From DATJJW01 sp035491935 (lineage in GTDB: Bacteria; Pseudomonadota; Alphaproteobacteria; ATCC43930; CGMCC-115725): a stretch of DNA of 35,397 bases. The notes beneath the pieces were generated by a model. It had not been told where the DNA came from, did not search any database, and worked only from the letters and a program-made list of their open reading frames with translations. The first letter of the stretch is position 1. Every line of letters begins with the position of its first letter. Shown in pieces: positions 9,770 through 18,812 of the stretch. The stretch is taken from the NCBI GenBank assembly GCA_035491935.1, contig DATJJW010000274.1, forward strand, positions 1 to 35,397, written 5' to 3'. The position numbers and the translations under genes were made by a program.

Positions 9770-10726
9770 ATGGCCCGTACCGAACTGTTCCCGCCGGTCG
9801 ATCCCTATGCCACCGGCATGATGGCGGTCGACGAGCTGCATCGCATCTATTGGGAGCAAAGCGGCAATCCCAATGGCCGTGCGGTCGTCTTCCTGCACGG
9901 TGGCCCGGGCTCCGGCACCTCGCCCTTCCATCGGCGCTTCTTCGATCCGGCCTTCTACCGCATCATCCTGTTCGACCAGCGCGGCTCGGGCAAATCCCAG
10001 CCCTTCGGCTCGCTGGTCGACAACACCACGCCGCATCTGGTCGCGGATATGGAGGCGCTGCGCCACCATCTCGGCATCGAGCGCTGGCTGGTCTTCGGCG
10101 GCTCCTGGGGCTCGACTCTGGGACTGGCCTATGCCGAGGCGCATCCGGACCGGGTTGCCGGCCTGGTACTGCGCGGCATCTTCCTGTGCCGCCCGTCCGA
10201 GGTCGAATGGTTCCTCACGGGCATGGGCACGATCTTCCCGGAAGCCTGGCGGCGTTTCTCCGGTCATCTCCCCGAGGCGGAGCGCGGCGACCTACTGGCC
10301 AATTATTATCGTCGCCTGACCGATCCGGATCCGCAGATCCATATGCCGGCGGCACGCGCCTGGAGCAGCTATGAGGGCTCCTGCTCGACCCTGCTGCCCA
10401 ATCATGAAGGCAACGGCCCGGTCAGTGAGGACCGCATGGCGCTCAGCCTGGCGCGTATCGAGGCCCATTACATGACCCACGAGATCTTCCTGCGGCGCGG
10501 GCAGTTGCTGGCCGAAACCCACAGGCTGCGCTCGCTGCCGGGGCTTATCGTGCAAGGCCGCTACGACATCGTCTGCCCGATCGTGACCGCCGACGCGCTG
10601 GCGCGCGCCTGGCCGGAAGCGAAATACCAGATCATCCCCGATGCCGGCCATTCGGCTGTCGAACCCGGCATCCGCAGCGCACTCATCAGCGGCACGGAGG
10701 CGATGAAGACGACGGCACTATGGTAA
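9770..10726 (+). CDS. pip: Prolyl aminopeptidase (proline iminopeptidase), peptidase family S33
   Basis: This 318-residue alpha/beta hydrolase removes N-terminal proline from peptides in the cytoplasm. It has the oxyanion motif HGGPGSG (43-49), the DQRGSGKS motif typical of the family, the nucleophile in GGSWGS (S112), the acid D265 in GRYDIVCP, and H293 in AGHS. The length matches the family. It starts 16 bases after minE and is probably in the same transcript, although its function has no known link to division. Confidence 0.93.
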   Translation: MARTELFPPVDPYATGMMAVDELHRIYWEQSGNPNGRAVVFLHGGPGSGTSPFHRRFFDPAFYRIILFDQRGSGKSQPFGSLVDNTTPHLVADMEALRHHLGIERWLVFGGSWGSTLGLAYAEAHPDRVAGLVLRGIFLCRPSEVEWFLTGMGTIFPEAWRRFSGHLPEAERGDLLANYYRRLTDPDPQIHMPAARAWSSYEGSCSTLLPNHEGNGPVSEDRMALSLARIEAHYMTHEIFLRRGQLLAETHRLRSLPGLIVQGRYDIVCPIVTADALARAWPEAKYQIIPDAGHSAVEPGIRSALISGTEAMKTTALW

Positions 10727-10795
10727 GTGCTCGCGCATTATTTATTTAACATTTATATAGGGTTTGGTGGTCTATTCAGGGCCGACCAGGAGAAG

Positions 10796-11341
10796 ATGGA
10801 AGTGCGCGTTCGTCATTACCTTTATACCGCGGTCGCGGTACTCGCCCTGATTGCCGGGACCAGCGCCCAGGCACAGACCACGGGCAGCACCACGATCGGC
10901 ATGGACGGCGTCTCCCATCTCGCGATCGGTGCCGGCGGCTTCGACCTGATCAATGGCCACAAGGCGGCCGGCGCTTTCCACGCCGAATTCAGGTTCGGCC
11001 AGCAATTCTTCTACCTGCACCCTCTGCTGGGCGCCGAGGTGACGACGGATGGCGCGCTCTTCGGCTATGGCGGGCTCGGCCTCGACATCAACCTGGGACC
11101 GCATTGGGTCCTGACCCCCAACGCCGCGGTCGGCGCCTTCGACCGTGGCAGCGGGCTGAAGCTCGGCTCCGTCGTCGAGTTCCGCACCGGTGCCGAACTG
11201 GATTACCGCTTCGCCAACGACCAGCGCCTGGGCGTGGCCTTCCACCACATCTCGAATGGCGGCCTCTCCAAGCGCAATCCGGGCGAAGAGGAGATGTCGC
11301 TCATGTACAGCCTGCCCATCTCTAGCTTGTTTGCTCCATAA
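10796..11341 (+). CDS. Acyloxyacyl hydrolase, PagL-type lipid A 3-O-deacylase
   Basis: PagL enzymes are small outer-membrane beta-barrels that remove the 3-linked acyl chain of lipid A, altering recognition and permeability. The protein has a signal peptide (about 1-26, cut after AQA) and about 155 mature residues of alternating beta strands. The catalytic triad is visible near the C-terminus: H151 and S153 in HHISNGG, and E165 in NPGEEE, with the 12-residue S-to-E spacing of known PagL. The open frame extends upstream to 10727, but AGGAG at 10788-10792 points to the ATG at 10796 or the GTG at 10802, which has better spacing. An AT-rich patch (10736-10762) upstream could carry a promoter. Confidence 0.85.
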   Translation: MEVRVRHYLYTAVAVLALIAGTSAQAQTTGSTTIGMDGVSHLAIGAGGFDLINGHKAAGAFHAEFRFGQQFFYLHPLLGAEVTTDGALFGYGGLGLDINLGPHWVLTPNAAVGAFDRGSGLKLGSVVEFRTGAELDYRFANDQRLGVAFHHISNGGLSKRNPGEEEMSLMYSLPISSLFAP

Positions 11342-11486
11342 CGCTATCTCCGCTGGCCGGCTGTCGCAGCTTTCTCCGCTTCCGGTGCTCACGGACATGG
11401 GCCCGCTTCGCCCCGGTTCTCGAAAGCCGCGACATCCGGCTCAGCGGAGGGCGTTCTGAAGCAACAGACAATATGCCGTGACAAAC

Positions 11487-11526
11487 AAAAAAGGCCGGCT
11501 GCCTGATCGGGCAGCCGGCCTTTTTT
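11487..11526. terminator. Bidirectional Rho-independent terminator
   Basis: A perfect 13-base stem (11491-11503 with 11510-11522, loop TGATCG) is flanked by an A run on the left and nine T on the right. It therefore ends transcription of the PagL-like gene on the plus strand and of rpmB on the minus strand, whose stop lies 16 bases away. Confidence 0.95.
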
Positions 11527-11541
11527 TTTGGATCGGCGGCT

Positions 11542-11844
11542 TTAGGCGGCCTTGGCGGCCTTCGCAGCAGCGGCCTTCTCGATCTGCTTCTTGAGGCGGC
11601 GGGCCTCGGCCGGCAGCTTCGAGGCCGAGGTCGACATCAGGAAAGCGTCGATGCCGCCATTATGCTCGACCGTGCGGATGGCATTGGTCGACAGGCGCAG
11701 GCGCACCGGGAAGCCCAGCGCGTCGGAGAGCAGCGAGGTCACCTGCAGGTTCGGCAGAAACCGGCGGCGGGTCTTGTTGTTGGCATGGCTGACGTTATTG
11801 CCCGTCTGGACGCCCTTGCCGGTGATATCGCACTTTCTCGCCAT
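11542..11844 (-). CDS. rpmB: Large ribosomal subunit protein L28
   Basis: L28 is a component of the 50S subunit. The 100 residues begin MARKCDITGKGV, carry the family signature GNNVSHANNKTRRRFLPNLQ, and end in an alanine/lysine-rich tail. I place the start at the ATG at 11844. The frame stays open for five more codons to a GTG, but the family begins at MARKC. The gene is followed by the bidirectional terminator. Confidence 0.97.
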   Translation of the reverse strand: MARKCDITGKGVQTGNNVSHANNKTRRRFLPNLQVTSLLSDALGFPVRLRLSTNAIRTVEHNGGIDAFLMSTSASKLPAEARRLKKQIEKAAAAKAAKAA

Positions 11845-11914
11845 GACCAGTCTCTTCACACAAAACCTGAGGGAATCCGCAAGGACCTCCCCAGCGGATA
11901 AAAATCGAAGCGCG

Positions 11915-11944
11915 TTTTTACGCGAGGGCCGGAGGTTAAGTCAA
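11915..11944 (-). promoter_or_regulatory. Candidate sigma-70 promoter of rpmB
   Basis: On the minus strand TTGACT (11944-11939), preceded by C as in many alphaproteobacterial promoters, is followed after 18 bases by TAAAAA (11920-11915). The rpmB ATG is about 70 bases downstream. The -10 is only a four-of-six match. Confidence 0.45.
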
Positions 11945-12104
11945 GCCGTGCCACGTCATGGCATGCCTCACTTCCGTTTCCCGCAGATGTCGCGCGTCTC
12001 AGGGCCAAGAGGCCATCCCGAAAATCGCGATGGTGAGTCGCAAGGCGGTGATTTGCGCGCACTGGCGCGCAGGAAACCACCGCCCGGCGGCCGCCAGGGT
12101 AGAT

Positions 12105-13958
12105 TTATGGAATCGCCTCCAGCTCGGCCACGACGCGCGCCGCCTGCTCCGCCCGCTGCTGCCGGCGCCACAGCGCGGCATAGGCGCCATCCAGAACCAT
12201 GAGCTGCTCGTGCCGGCCGCGCTCGACGATACGGCCCGCATCGAGCACCAGGATTTCGTCGGCATCGACGATGGTCGACAGCCGATGGGCGATGACGACG
12301 GTCGTACGATCGGCCGCAACCTCCCGCAAGCTCGCCTGGATCTCGCGTTCGGTATGGGTGTCGAGCGCGCTGGTCGCCTCGTCGAAGACCAGAAGGCGCG
12401 GCTCCTTCAGGATGACGCGCGCGATGGCGACGCGCTGCTTCTCGCCGCCCGAAAGCTTGAGGCCACGCTCGCCGACACGGCTCTCATAGCCGTCGGGCAG
12501 ACTCACGATGAAGTCGTGGATATGGGCGAGCCGGGCCGCGTTCTCGACTTCCGAGCGCGTGGCGCCGGGCCGGCCATAGGCGATGTTGTAGTAGATCGTG
12601 TCGTTGAACAGCACCGTGTCCTGCGGGACCATACCGATGGCACTGCGCAAGGATCCCTGGGTCACGTCCCGGACATCGGCGCCGTCGATGGTCACGCGGC
12701 CCGTCTGCACGTCGTAGAAGCGGAACAGCAGACGCGAGATCGTCGACTTGCCACTGCCGGTGGCCCCGACGATAGCCAGTGTCTTGCCCGGCGGCACCTC
12801 GAAGCTGACATCGTGCAGCACCGGCCGGCGCAGATCATAGGCGAAGTCCACATGCTCGAAGGCAATCCGTCCCGGCCCCTTTGCCAGCGGGGGAGCGCCG
12901 GGCTTGTCCTCGACCTCGAGCTCGACATCGAGCAGCCCATACATCGCCTCGACGTCGATCAGCCCCTGGCGGACATTGCGATAGACCGTCCCCAGCATGT
13001 TGAGCGGCTGGTAGAGCTGCAGCAGGTATGAGTTGACCAGCACGAAGTCGCCGACGGTCATGTTGCCGGCGACGACGCCCTTGGCCGCCAACAGCATGAT
13101 CGCGACCAGGCCACAGGAGATGATGGCACCCTGGCCGGTATTGAGCACCGCGAGCGAGCTCTGGTTCTTCAGCGCCGCCGCCTCGTACTGCAGCTTGGCC
13201 TCGTCGTAACGCTCGGTCTCCAACGCCTCGTTGGCGAAATACTTGACCGTCTCGTAATTGAGCAGGCTGTCGACCGCTTTTGCGTTCGCTTCGGAATCGA
13301 GCTGGTTCATCAGGTGGCGGAACTTCACCCGCCACTGGGTCACCACGATGGTGTAGGCGCCATAGGCCAGGATGGTCGCCAGCGTCGCCACCGCGAAGGC
13401 CGCCGAATAGGCCCGCCACAGGATGATGGCGACGATGCCGATCTGGATGAAGGTCGGCACGATGCTGAACAGGATCAGGCTGCTCAGCTCGTCGATCCCT
13501 TCCGTCCCGCGCTCGATGATACGGCTCACGGCTCCAGTACGCCGGTCCAGATGGAAGCGCAGCGACAGGCGATGCAGATGGCGGAAGACGTCGAGCGCGA
13601 TCAGGCGCATCGCCCGCTGGGCGACCGGCGCGAAGATGAATTCGCGGGTTTCGTCCATCGACTGGGAAATGACGCGCGCGAGGCCGTAGGCGACGATCAG
13701 CAGCACCGGCACAGCGACCGGCAGCAGCGCCGCATGACCCTTGGCCGACAGGATGTCGACCGAGCGTTTGAACAGCGGCGGGATCATGATGCTGACCGCC
13801 ATGCCGACGAAGATCAGCGCCAGCGAGATCACGACGCGCCAGCGCAAGCCCTTATCGGGCGGCCAGAGATGCGGGATCACACGGATGGCGATGCGCATCT
13901 GGTCCTTGATGGTGCCCGGCACGACACCTGGGATCGGTGCGCGATTCTTGCCGGCCAT
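12105..13958 (-). CDS. ABC transporter, Atm1/heavy-metal-tolerance type half transporter
   Basis: This 617-residue half transporter fuses six membrane helices (about 40-320) to an ATPase domain. It should act as a homodimer in the inner membrane. The ATPase has Walker A GATGSGKST (398-406), signature LSGGE (502-506) and Walker B LLVFDE (D526, E527). The NYETVKYFANE motif (234-244) in the membrane domain is typical of Atm1 exporters, which move glutathione-linked metals or sulfur compounds. It starts 9 bases after the MFS gene stop on the same strand, so the two efflux genes form an operon. The substrate is inferred from the family only. Confidence 0.9.
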   Translation of the reverse strand: MAGKNRAPIPGVVPGTIKDQMRIAIRVIPHLWPPDKGLRWRVVISLALIFVGMAVSIMIPPLFKRSVDILSAKGHAALLPVAVPVLLIVAYGLARVISQSMDETREFIFAPVAQRAMRLIALDVFRHLHRLSLRFHLDRRTGAVSRIIERGTEGIDELSSLILFSIVPTFIQIGIVAIILWRAYSAAFAVATLATILAYGAYTIVVTQWRVKFRHLMNQLDSEANAKAVDSLLNYETVKYFANEALETERYDEAKLQYEAAALKNQSSLAVLNTGQGAIISCGLVAIMLLAAKGVVAGNMTVGDFVLVNSYLLQLYQPLNMLGTVYRNVRQGLIDVEAMYGLLDVELEVEDKPGAPPLAKGPGRIAFEHVDFAYDLRRPVLHDVSFEVPPGKTLAIVGATGSGKSTISRLLFRFYDVQTGRVTIDGADVRDVTQGSLRSAIGMVPQDTVLFNDTIYYNIAYGRPGATRSEVENAARLAHIHDFIVSLPDGYESRVGERGLKLSGGEKQRVAIARVILKEPRLLVFDEATSALDTHTEREIQASLREVAADRTTVVIAHRLSTIVDADEILVLDAGRIVERGRHEQLMVLDGAYAALWRRQQRAEQAARVVAELEAIP

Positions 13959-13967
13959 GGGAGCGCC

Positions 13968-15164
13968 CTACCCGTTCGCCGATTGCGCGACGCCAGCGGC
14001 ACCGCGATGGTTGCGCACGACACGCAGCGCCAGCCAGGACGATACCAGCATGGCGATCGCCCCCAACACATAAGGTGCGCCCGGCCCCCAATCGTTGAAG
14101 GCGAAGCCGCCGATGGTCGGGCCGATGATTCGCGCCAGGCTGCCAACCGATTGGTTGACGCCCATGATACCCCCCTGCTCGCTGACACTCGCCTCGAAGG
14201 AGACGAGGCTGGAGGTCGCCGGCTGGGTGATGCCCATGCCGATCGCCAGCAGGCCGGCCGCGGCCACGCCCAACGGCACGGTGAATGCAGCCGCCAGCAA
14301 GGCCAATCCCGCCGCGATCAGCACCGTGCCGATCAGCAGCATGCGCGGGCCGCCCAGATGCTTGTTGAGCGGCCGAACCAGCCCGCCCTGGACGATGACC
14401 AGCAGCACGCCGACCCAGACGAAGATGTCGGCGACCGGTCGCGGACCCCAATGGAAACGGGCAAGCGCCCACAGGCCGAAGGTCGTCTCCATCGCGGCGA
14501 AGGCGCAGGTCGTGGTGAAGAACAGCAACATCAACAGCCGCAGCCGCGGCCGCGACAAGGCATCTGCGACCAGGCCCAAGCGGCTCGGCGCCTGACCCAA
14601 GGCCATGCGATGCTCCAGCGGCAGGGATTCCTTAAGCGCGAAGACCGCGACGATGAACCCGAGGCCCGACAGGCCCGCGGCGACATAGGACGGCAAGGCG
14701 ACGGAGAAATCAGTCGGGCTGGCACCCGCCAGATGACCACCCAGCGCCGGGCCGACAATGAAGCCCAGCCCGAAGGCGGCGCCCATCATCCCCATGCCCT
14801 TCGCACGGTTTTCGACGCTGGTGACGTCGGCGACGTAGGCCTGGGTCACCGAGATATTGCCGGCGGAAATGCCCTGCAGCGCGCGGGCGGCGAACAGCAT
14901 CCACAGGGCGTCCGCGCGCGCCAGCCACAGATAGGCCAGCACCGAGGTCACCAGGCTGAGCAGCACGATCGGCTTGCGGCCGACCCGATCGCTCAACCGG
15001 CCCCAGATCGGCGCCGCGATCAATTGCAGGCCGGAGAATGTCGATAGCAGCAACGCCACGGTAAGTGGCGAGGCACCGAAATGGATGCCGTAGAATGGCA
15101 GAAGCGGGATGATGACGCCAAAACCGACCAGGTCGATGAAGACGACGAGAAGCATCGTGAACAT
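13968..15164 (-). CDS. MFS transporter, TetA-like efflux family
   Basis: The 398 residues form about twelve membrane helices. The MFS motif A, GRLSDRVGRKP, lies between helices 2 and 3, and the N-terminus (LVVFIDLVGFGVIIPLLP) is typical of the TetA/DHA1 proton-driven drug efflux group. Family members export tetracyclines or other small molecules, but many chromosomal relatives have no known substrate. It is the first gene of a two-gene unit with the Atm1-type exporter downstream. Confidence 0.87.
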   Translation of the reverse strand: MFTMLLVVFIDLVGFGVIIPLLPFYGIHFGASPLTVALLLSTFSGLQLIAAPIWGRLSDRVGRKPIVLLSLVTSVLAYLWLARADALWMLFAARALQGISAGNISVTQAYVADVTSVENRAKGMGMMGAAFGLGFIVGPALGGHLAGASPTDFSVALPSYVAAGLSGLGFIVAVFALKESLPLEHRMALGQAPSRLGLVADALSRPRLRLLMLLFFTTTCAFAAMETTFGLWALARFHWGPRPVADIFVWVGVLLVIVQGGLVRPLNKHLGGPRMLLIGTVLIAAGLALLAAAFTVPLGVAAAGLLAIGMGITQPATSSLVSFEASVSEQGGIMGVNQSVGSLARIIGPTIGGFAFNDWGPGAPYVLGAIAMLVSSWLALRVVRNHRGAAGVAQSANG

Positions 15165-15324
15165 GCGCGTTACATAGCGCCATTCACGCCGATATCCCAG
15201 CCCCGGAAAACGCAGGGACGCTTTGTCCCAATCGCCCCGTGCCCCTTCCGTCAGCAGCGGAAGCGCACAAAACCGCCGTCAGACGACGCCAGAGCGGAAA
15301 GGGGCGGCGGAAGGAGCGACAGTC

Positions 15325-15771
15325 TCAGCCGACGCTGTAGCTGCGACCGCTGATATAATCGTCACGCATGCGCAGATCGTCCTCCAGCTCCGCATGCAAC
15401 GCCGCATAGAGATCGCGGATCGAGAGCATGCCGACGATCTGCTCGCCATCCACCACCGGCAGGTGCCGGCAACCCAGGCTGCGCATCAGATCGAGCGCGC
15501 GGGTCGGCGCATCACTGGGAGCGATGGTCGCCGGATGCGGCGTCATGATGTCGCGCATGGCCACGTTGCTGGGGTCCAGCCCCTTGGCCACAACCTTGTA
15601 GGTAATATCGCGTTCGGTGCAGATGCCGACGAGCTGGTCGCTGTCCGTGATCAGCACGGCACCGATATGCCGCTCCGCCATGACCTGCGCCGCGTGGCTC
15701 GTCTTATCGTCCAGAGACAGAATGCACAACGTCTGATAGTGGACGATGTCAGGAACGATCCTCAATCCCAT
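15325..15771 (-). CDS. CBS domain pair protein
   Basis: The 148 residues are two CBS domains in tandem (about 5-70 and 75-135) with no other domain. Such pairs bind adenosine nucleotides and act as energy or ligand sensors. The sequence shows the standard CBS strand-helix patterns IGAVLITDSDQLVGICTERDI and HLPVVDGEQIVGMLSIRDL. The ATG at 15771 is preceded by GAGG at 6 bases, better than the TTG or GTG further upstream in the same frame. No partner is evident from the neighbours. Confidence 0.88.
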   Translation of the reverse strand: MGLRIVPDIVHYQTLCILSLDDKTSHAAQVMAERHIGAVLITDSDQLVGICTERDITYKVVAKGLDPSNVAMRDIMTPHPATIAPSDAPTRALDLMRSLGCRHLPVVDGEQIVGMLSIRDLYAALHAELEDDLRMRDDYISGRSYSVG

Positions 15772-15850
15772 GGCCCGCCTCACCCATTCGGAACCGCACA
15801 AGACCTGACAGAAGAAACATGTCTACCCCAGGTCTTATTCTTGGCTTCAG

Positions 15851-15879
15851 ATATTGAGCGGCGACGAACACTACGTCAA
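15851..15879 (-). promoter_or_regulatory. Candidate promoter of the CBS-domain gene
   Basis: On the minus strand TTGACG (15879-15874) and CAATAT (15856-15851) are separated by 17 bases. The CBS gene ATG is about 80 bases downstream. It lies between the sapC terminator and the CBS gene. Confidence 0.4.
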
Positions 15880-15905
15880 TAGCGTGCTTGGATACCTAAA
15901 ACATG

Positions 15906-15934
15906 AAAAACGGCGCTGCCTTCCGACAGCGCCG
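15906..15934 (-). terminator. Rho-independent terminator of the SapC-family gene
   Basis: An 8-base stem CGGCGCTG / CAGCGCCG with an 8-base loop is followed on the minus strand by five T. It begins about 30 bases after the stop codon of the SapC-family gene. Confidence 0.85.
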
Positions 15935-15963
15935 AAACGGTATCCAAATATGACAACCGCCGA

Positions 15964-16770
15964 TCAATGCACCGAGGGCGGCGCGTCCTTGCTGTCGGCC
16001 ACGGGCTTGGCCTTGCCCGCCTTCGTCGGCTTGGCGTCGCCCTTCTCGCTGACGGCGGCCAGTTCGACCAGCTTGCTCCATTGGCCGAGCGAGAAGAAAT
16101 GGGCATAGATCAGGTCCAGCCAGCCATTCTTGCGCCAGGCCAGGATGCGCTCATCCGGCAGCGCGTCGAATTTGGGCTTGTTGATCACCTGGAAGCCGTC
16201 GACACGGGCGCCCCCGCCGCCGGAGAAATTGATCGCGGCCTGGCTGGGCTCCAGGACGCCGGCCTCCTTCAGCGCCGCGCAGAATTCGCGGCTGACCGCC
16301 ATGGTGTCGCGATAAGCCGAGCAGAACTTCAGTGCCTCATTGACGCGATTGGCCGGCTTGCCATTCTCAAAGAGCGCCTCGCCCTCAGCCGTGGTGAGAA
16401 ATTCGTCCGCCGCATCGATGCCGAGATAGAGTTTCAGGTTCGGCTTGTCCTCGATGAAGATGAAGGGATAGGCGCGCAGGTAAGCCGGGATGTAGCTACC
16501 CTGGCGCCAGGCGCCGTCGTCCTGGATATGCAGGTTGCTGCCGGCGCGATGGGCCAGCAGCACCACCGGCATCGGCTCGTCATTGTTGGTGAACAGGATC
16601 GGATAGCTCTGCGCCGCCATGCCGAACTCGACGATGCCGATCGGCACGCTGCTCGTTTGGGCGGCGAATTTGAAACCCTGGCCCGGTTTGAAGCTCAACT
16701 TGCCATGGGCGTTGGAATCGAGCGGGACGACGCGGGTATAGAGAGCCGGAGACGTTTCGGGTTTCGACAT
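15964..16770 (-). CDS. SapC family protein
   Basis: The 268 residues match the SapC family, first named for a gene in the Campylobacter fetus S-layer cluster. Its biochemical role is not established. Recognisable stretches are YPILFTNN, YIPAYLRAYPFIF and LYLGIDAADEF. There is no signal peptide and no membrane helix, so it should be cytoplasmic. The C-terminus is rich in lysine and alanine. The ATG is preceded by two AGGA sequences. No S-layer gene is nearby. It lies 154 bases behind aroB, with its own terminator. Confidence 0.82.
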   Translation of the reverse strand: MSKPETSPALYTRVVPLDSNAHGKLSFKPGQGFKFAAQTSSVPIGIVEFGMAAQSYPILFTNNDEPMPVVLLAHRAGSNLHIQDDGAWRQGSYIPAYLRAYPFIFIEDKPNLKLYLGIDAADEFLTTAEGEALFENGKPANRVNEALKFCSAYRDTMAVSREFCAALKEAGVLEPSQAAINFSGGGGARVDGFQVINKPKFDALPDERILAWRKNGWLDLIYAHFFSLGQWSKLVELAAVSEKGDAKPTKAGKAKPVADSKDAPPSVH

Positions 16771-16924
16771 GTCCTGTTCCTTGAAGTCTTTCTTGGCCTC
16801 GATCGTACCGGATCGAGATCCGGCCGGATTGTTTCGACCCGAGCGGATCAGGCTTTAGTGCCGGACAATGGTGAAGCTGCGATGACGCCGGCCCGAGATG
16901 GCGGCGATACTATACCAATCCCGT

Positions 16925-18046
16925 TCAAATCGCGCCGAATTCGGCCAGGACGCTCCGCACCGTCTCCGGCGTCACATCCTTGACCAGCTCCGCGCGGCCG
17001 ATGCCGTTCATGACGATGAAGGCGACCTTGCCGTCGACCACCTTCTTGTCATGTCCCATATGGGCCATCAGCCGGTCGATGGTGAAGGGCGCACCGGGCA
17101 GGCCGTCCAGGCTCACGGGCAACCCCGTCTCCGTCAGATGCGCCCAGATGCGTGCGAGATCGCCGGACGCACTGCGGCCGAGCTTGACCGACAGGTTGGC
17201 GGCCATGACCATGCCGATGGCGACGCTCTCGCCATGCAGCAGCCCATCGCCGAAGCCCGTCTCCGCCTCCAGCGCATGGCCGAAAGTGTGGCCGAGATTG
17301 AGCAGCGCACGCCGTCCGGCCTCGCGCTCATCCTCGGCGACGATCTCGGCCTTCATGCGGCAGCAATGGGCGATGGCCGCGGCCAGCACCGGCCGGTCGG
17401 CGGTCTCCAGCCCGCGCAGACGCTCCAGATGCGCGAAGAACTCGGCATCGCCGAGAAGGCCGTATTTGACCATCTCGGCATAACCCGCACGGAATTCACG
17501 CGGCGGCAAGGTCCTGAGGGCGCCGAGGTCGGCCAGGACCAGGCGCGGCTGATGGAAGGCGCCGACCAAATTCTTGCCTTGCCGGGTGTTGACGCCGGTC
17601 TTGCCGCCGACCGAACTATCGATCTGCGCCAGCAGGGATGTCGGGATCTGCACGAAATCCATGCCGCGCAGCAGGCTCGCCGCCGCGAAGCCGGTCAGGT
17701 CGCCGATGACGCCGCCGCCCAGCGCCACCAGCATGGATTTCCGTTCCAGCCCGAAATCGAGCAGCTTCTCCAGGAAATCGGGGAAGCGGTGGATATCCTT
17801 GGTCTTCTCGCCCGCCGGCAGCACCACCGTATCGTGGCGCAGGCCCGCGGCATCCAGCGAGGCCTGCAGTGCCGGCAGATGGCAACGGGCAAGGTTCTCG
17901 TCGGTGACGACGACCAGCCGGCGTGCGCCAAAGCGCTCGCGAATCTCCGCCCCCGCCCGCTCGATCAGCCCAGGGCCGACCAGGATGTCGTAGCCGCGCC
18001 CGGCGATGTCGACGGCAACGCGCTCAACGATGTTGCTGGCCGTCAT
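16925..18046 (-). CDS. aroB: 3-dehydroquinate synthase
   Basis: AroB converts DAHP to 3-dehydroquinate, step two of the shikimate pathway, in the cytoplasm using NAD and a divalent metal. The 373 residues carry the NAD-binding motif GGGVIGDLTGFAA, the active-site stretch QIPTSLLAQIDSSVGGKTG, KNLVGAFHQP, and the metal-ligand region (AEMVKYG, NLGHTFGHALE, LLHGESVAIGM). The ATG overlaps the aroK stop by four bases (ATGA), the usual coupling of these two genes. Confidence 0.97.
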   Translation of the reverse strand: MTASNIVERVAVDIAGRGYDILVGPGLIERAGAEIRERFGARRLVVVTDENLARCHLPALQASLDAAGLRHDTVVLPAGEKTKDIHRFPDFLEKLLDFGLERKSMLVALGGGVIGDLTGFAAASLLRGMDFVQIPTSLLAQIDSSVGGKTGVNTRQGKNLVGAFHQPRLVLADLGALRTLPPREFRAGYAEMVKYGLLGDAEFFAHLERLRGLETADRPVLAAAIAHCCRMKAEIVAEDEREAGRRALLNLGHTFGHALEAETGFGDGLLHGESVAIGMVMAANLSVKLGRSASGDLARIWAHLTETGLPVSLDGLPGAPFTIDRLMAHMGHDKKVVDGKVAFIVMNGIGRAELVKDVTPETVRSVLAEFGAI

Positions 18047-18696
18047 GATGCTGCTTCCTTTGACACTACGTCCCTTGGCACCGCCCCCGCGGCTTCCTTG
18101 TCAAAATACGCACGCAGCGCATCCAGCGCGCTCTGCACGGTCGCCTCGGTCGGTCCTGGCCGGCTGTCGACCACGATGTCCGCCTCGGCATAGACCGGGT
18201 AGCGGAGATCGATGAGCCGGGCGAGAATTTCTTGCGGGTTGCCCTGGTTGAGCAACGGCCGTGTCTTGCGGCGCGCCACGCGGCTCACCAGCACGTCCAG
18301 CTCGGCGCGCAGCCAGAGCGAGACCGAGGCAGATCTGATTTCGGCTCGGGTCCGCGGATCCATGAAGGCGCCGCCGCCGGTGGCCATGATCATGGTGGGG
18401 CCTGTCAGCAACCGGGCGATCACCCGGCGCTCGCCGACGCGAAACGCCGCCTCGCCCTCGCGCTCGAAAATCTCGGCGATGGTGGCGTTGGCGGCCGCCT
18501 CGATCTCGGTGTCCGAGTCGATGAATGGCAGGCCCAAAAGTTGCGCCAGACGGCGGCCGACGCTGGTCTTGCCCGCCCCCATCAATCCGACCAGCACTAC
18601 CGTGCGCGGCGGGCGCCAGCAATCGACCATCGCCGCTCCGCCGCCGTTTTCCAGGCGTTCCGCCGTCACCGGCGTCTTCTCATTCGTTACCGACAT
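18043..18696 (-). CDS. aroK: Shikimate kinase
   Basis: AroK phosphorylates shikimate with ATP, step five of aromatic amino acid synthesis. The 217 residues show the P-loop GLMGAGKT, the shikimate-binding DSDTEIE, the central GGGAF, and the lid arginine region RKTRPLL. It has about 25 extra residues at the N-terminus compared with the shortest family members. The ATG has AGGAAG upstream. It heads an aroK-aroB operon and is divergent from the small membrane-peptide gene at 18813. Confidence 0.96.
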   Translation of the reverse strand: MSVTNEKTPVTAERLENGGGAAMVDCWRPPRTVVLVGLMGAGKTSVGRRLAQLLGLPFIDSDTEIEAAANATIAEIFEREGEAAFRVGERRVIARLLTGPTMIMATGGGAFMDPRTRAEIRSASVSLWLRAELDVLVSRVARRKTRPLLNQGNPQEILARLIDLRYPVYAEADIVVDSRPGPTEATVQSALDALRAYFDKEAAGAVPRDVVSKEAAS

Positions 18697-18812
18697 ACCG
18701 ACTTCCTAGCGCGACAGGCGCCGCCCGTCACGTCCCATCCGCTTTGCAGTAGCGCGAGACGGTGGCTTTGCGCTACGGCTGAACACATTCACTGCAGCAT
18801 AAAGCGTATCCG

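Noticed and set aside
13314..15047. 577-codon plus-strand frame across the ABC and MFS genes
   Set aside because: Antisense shadow spanning two real genes; arginine/histidine/glutamine-rich with no domain.
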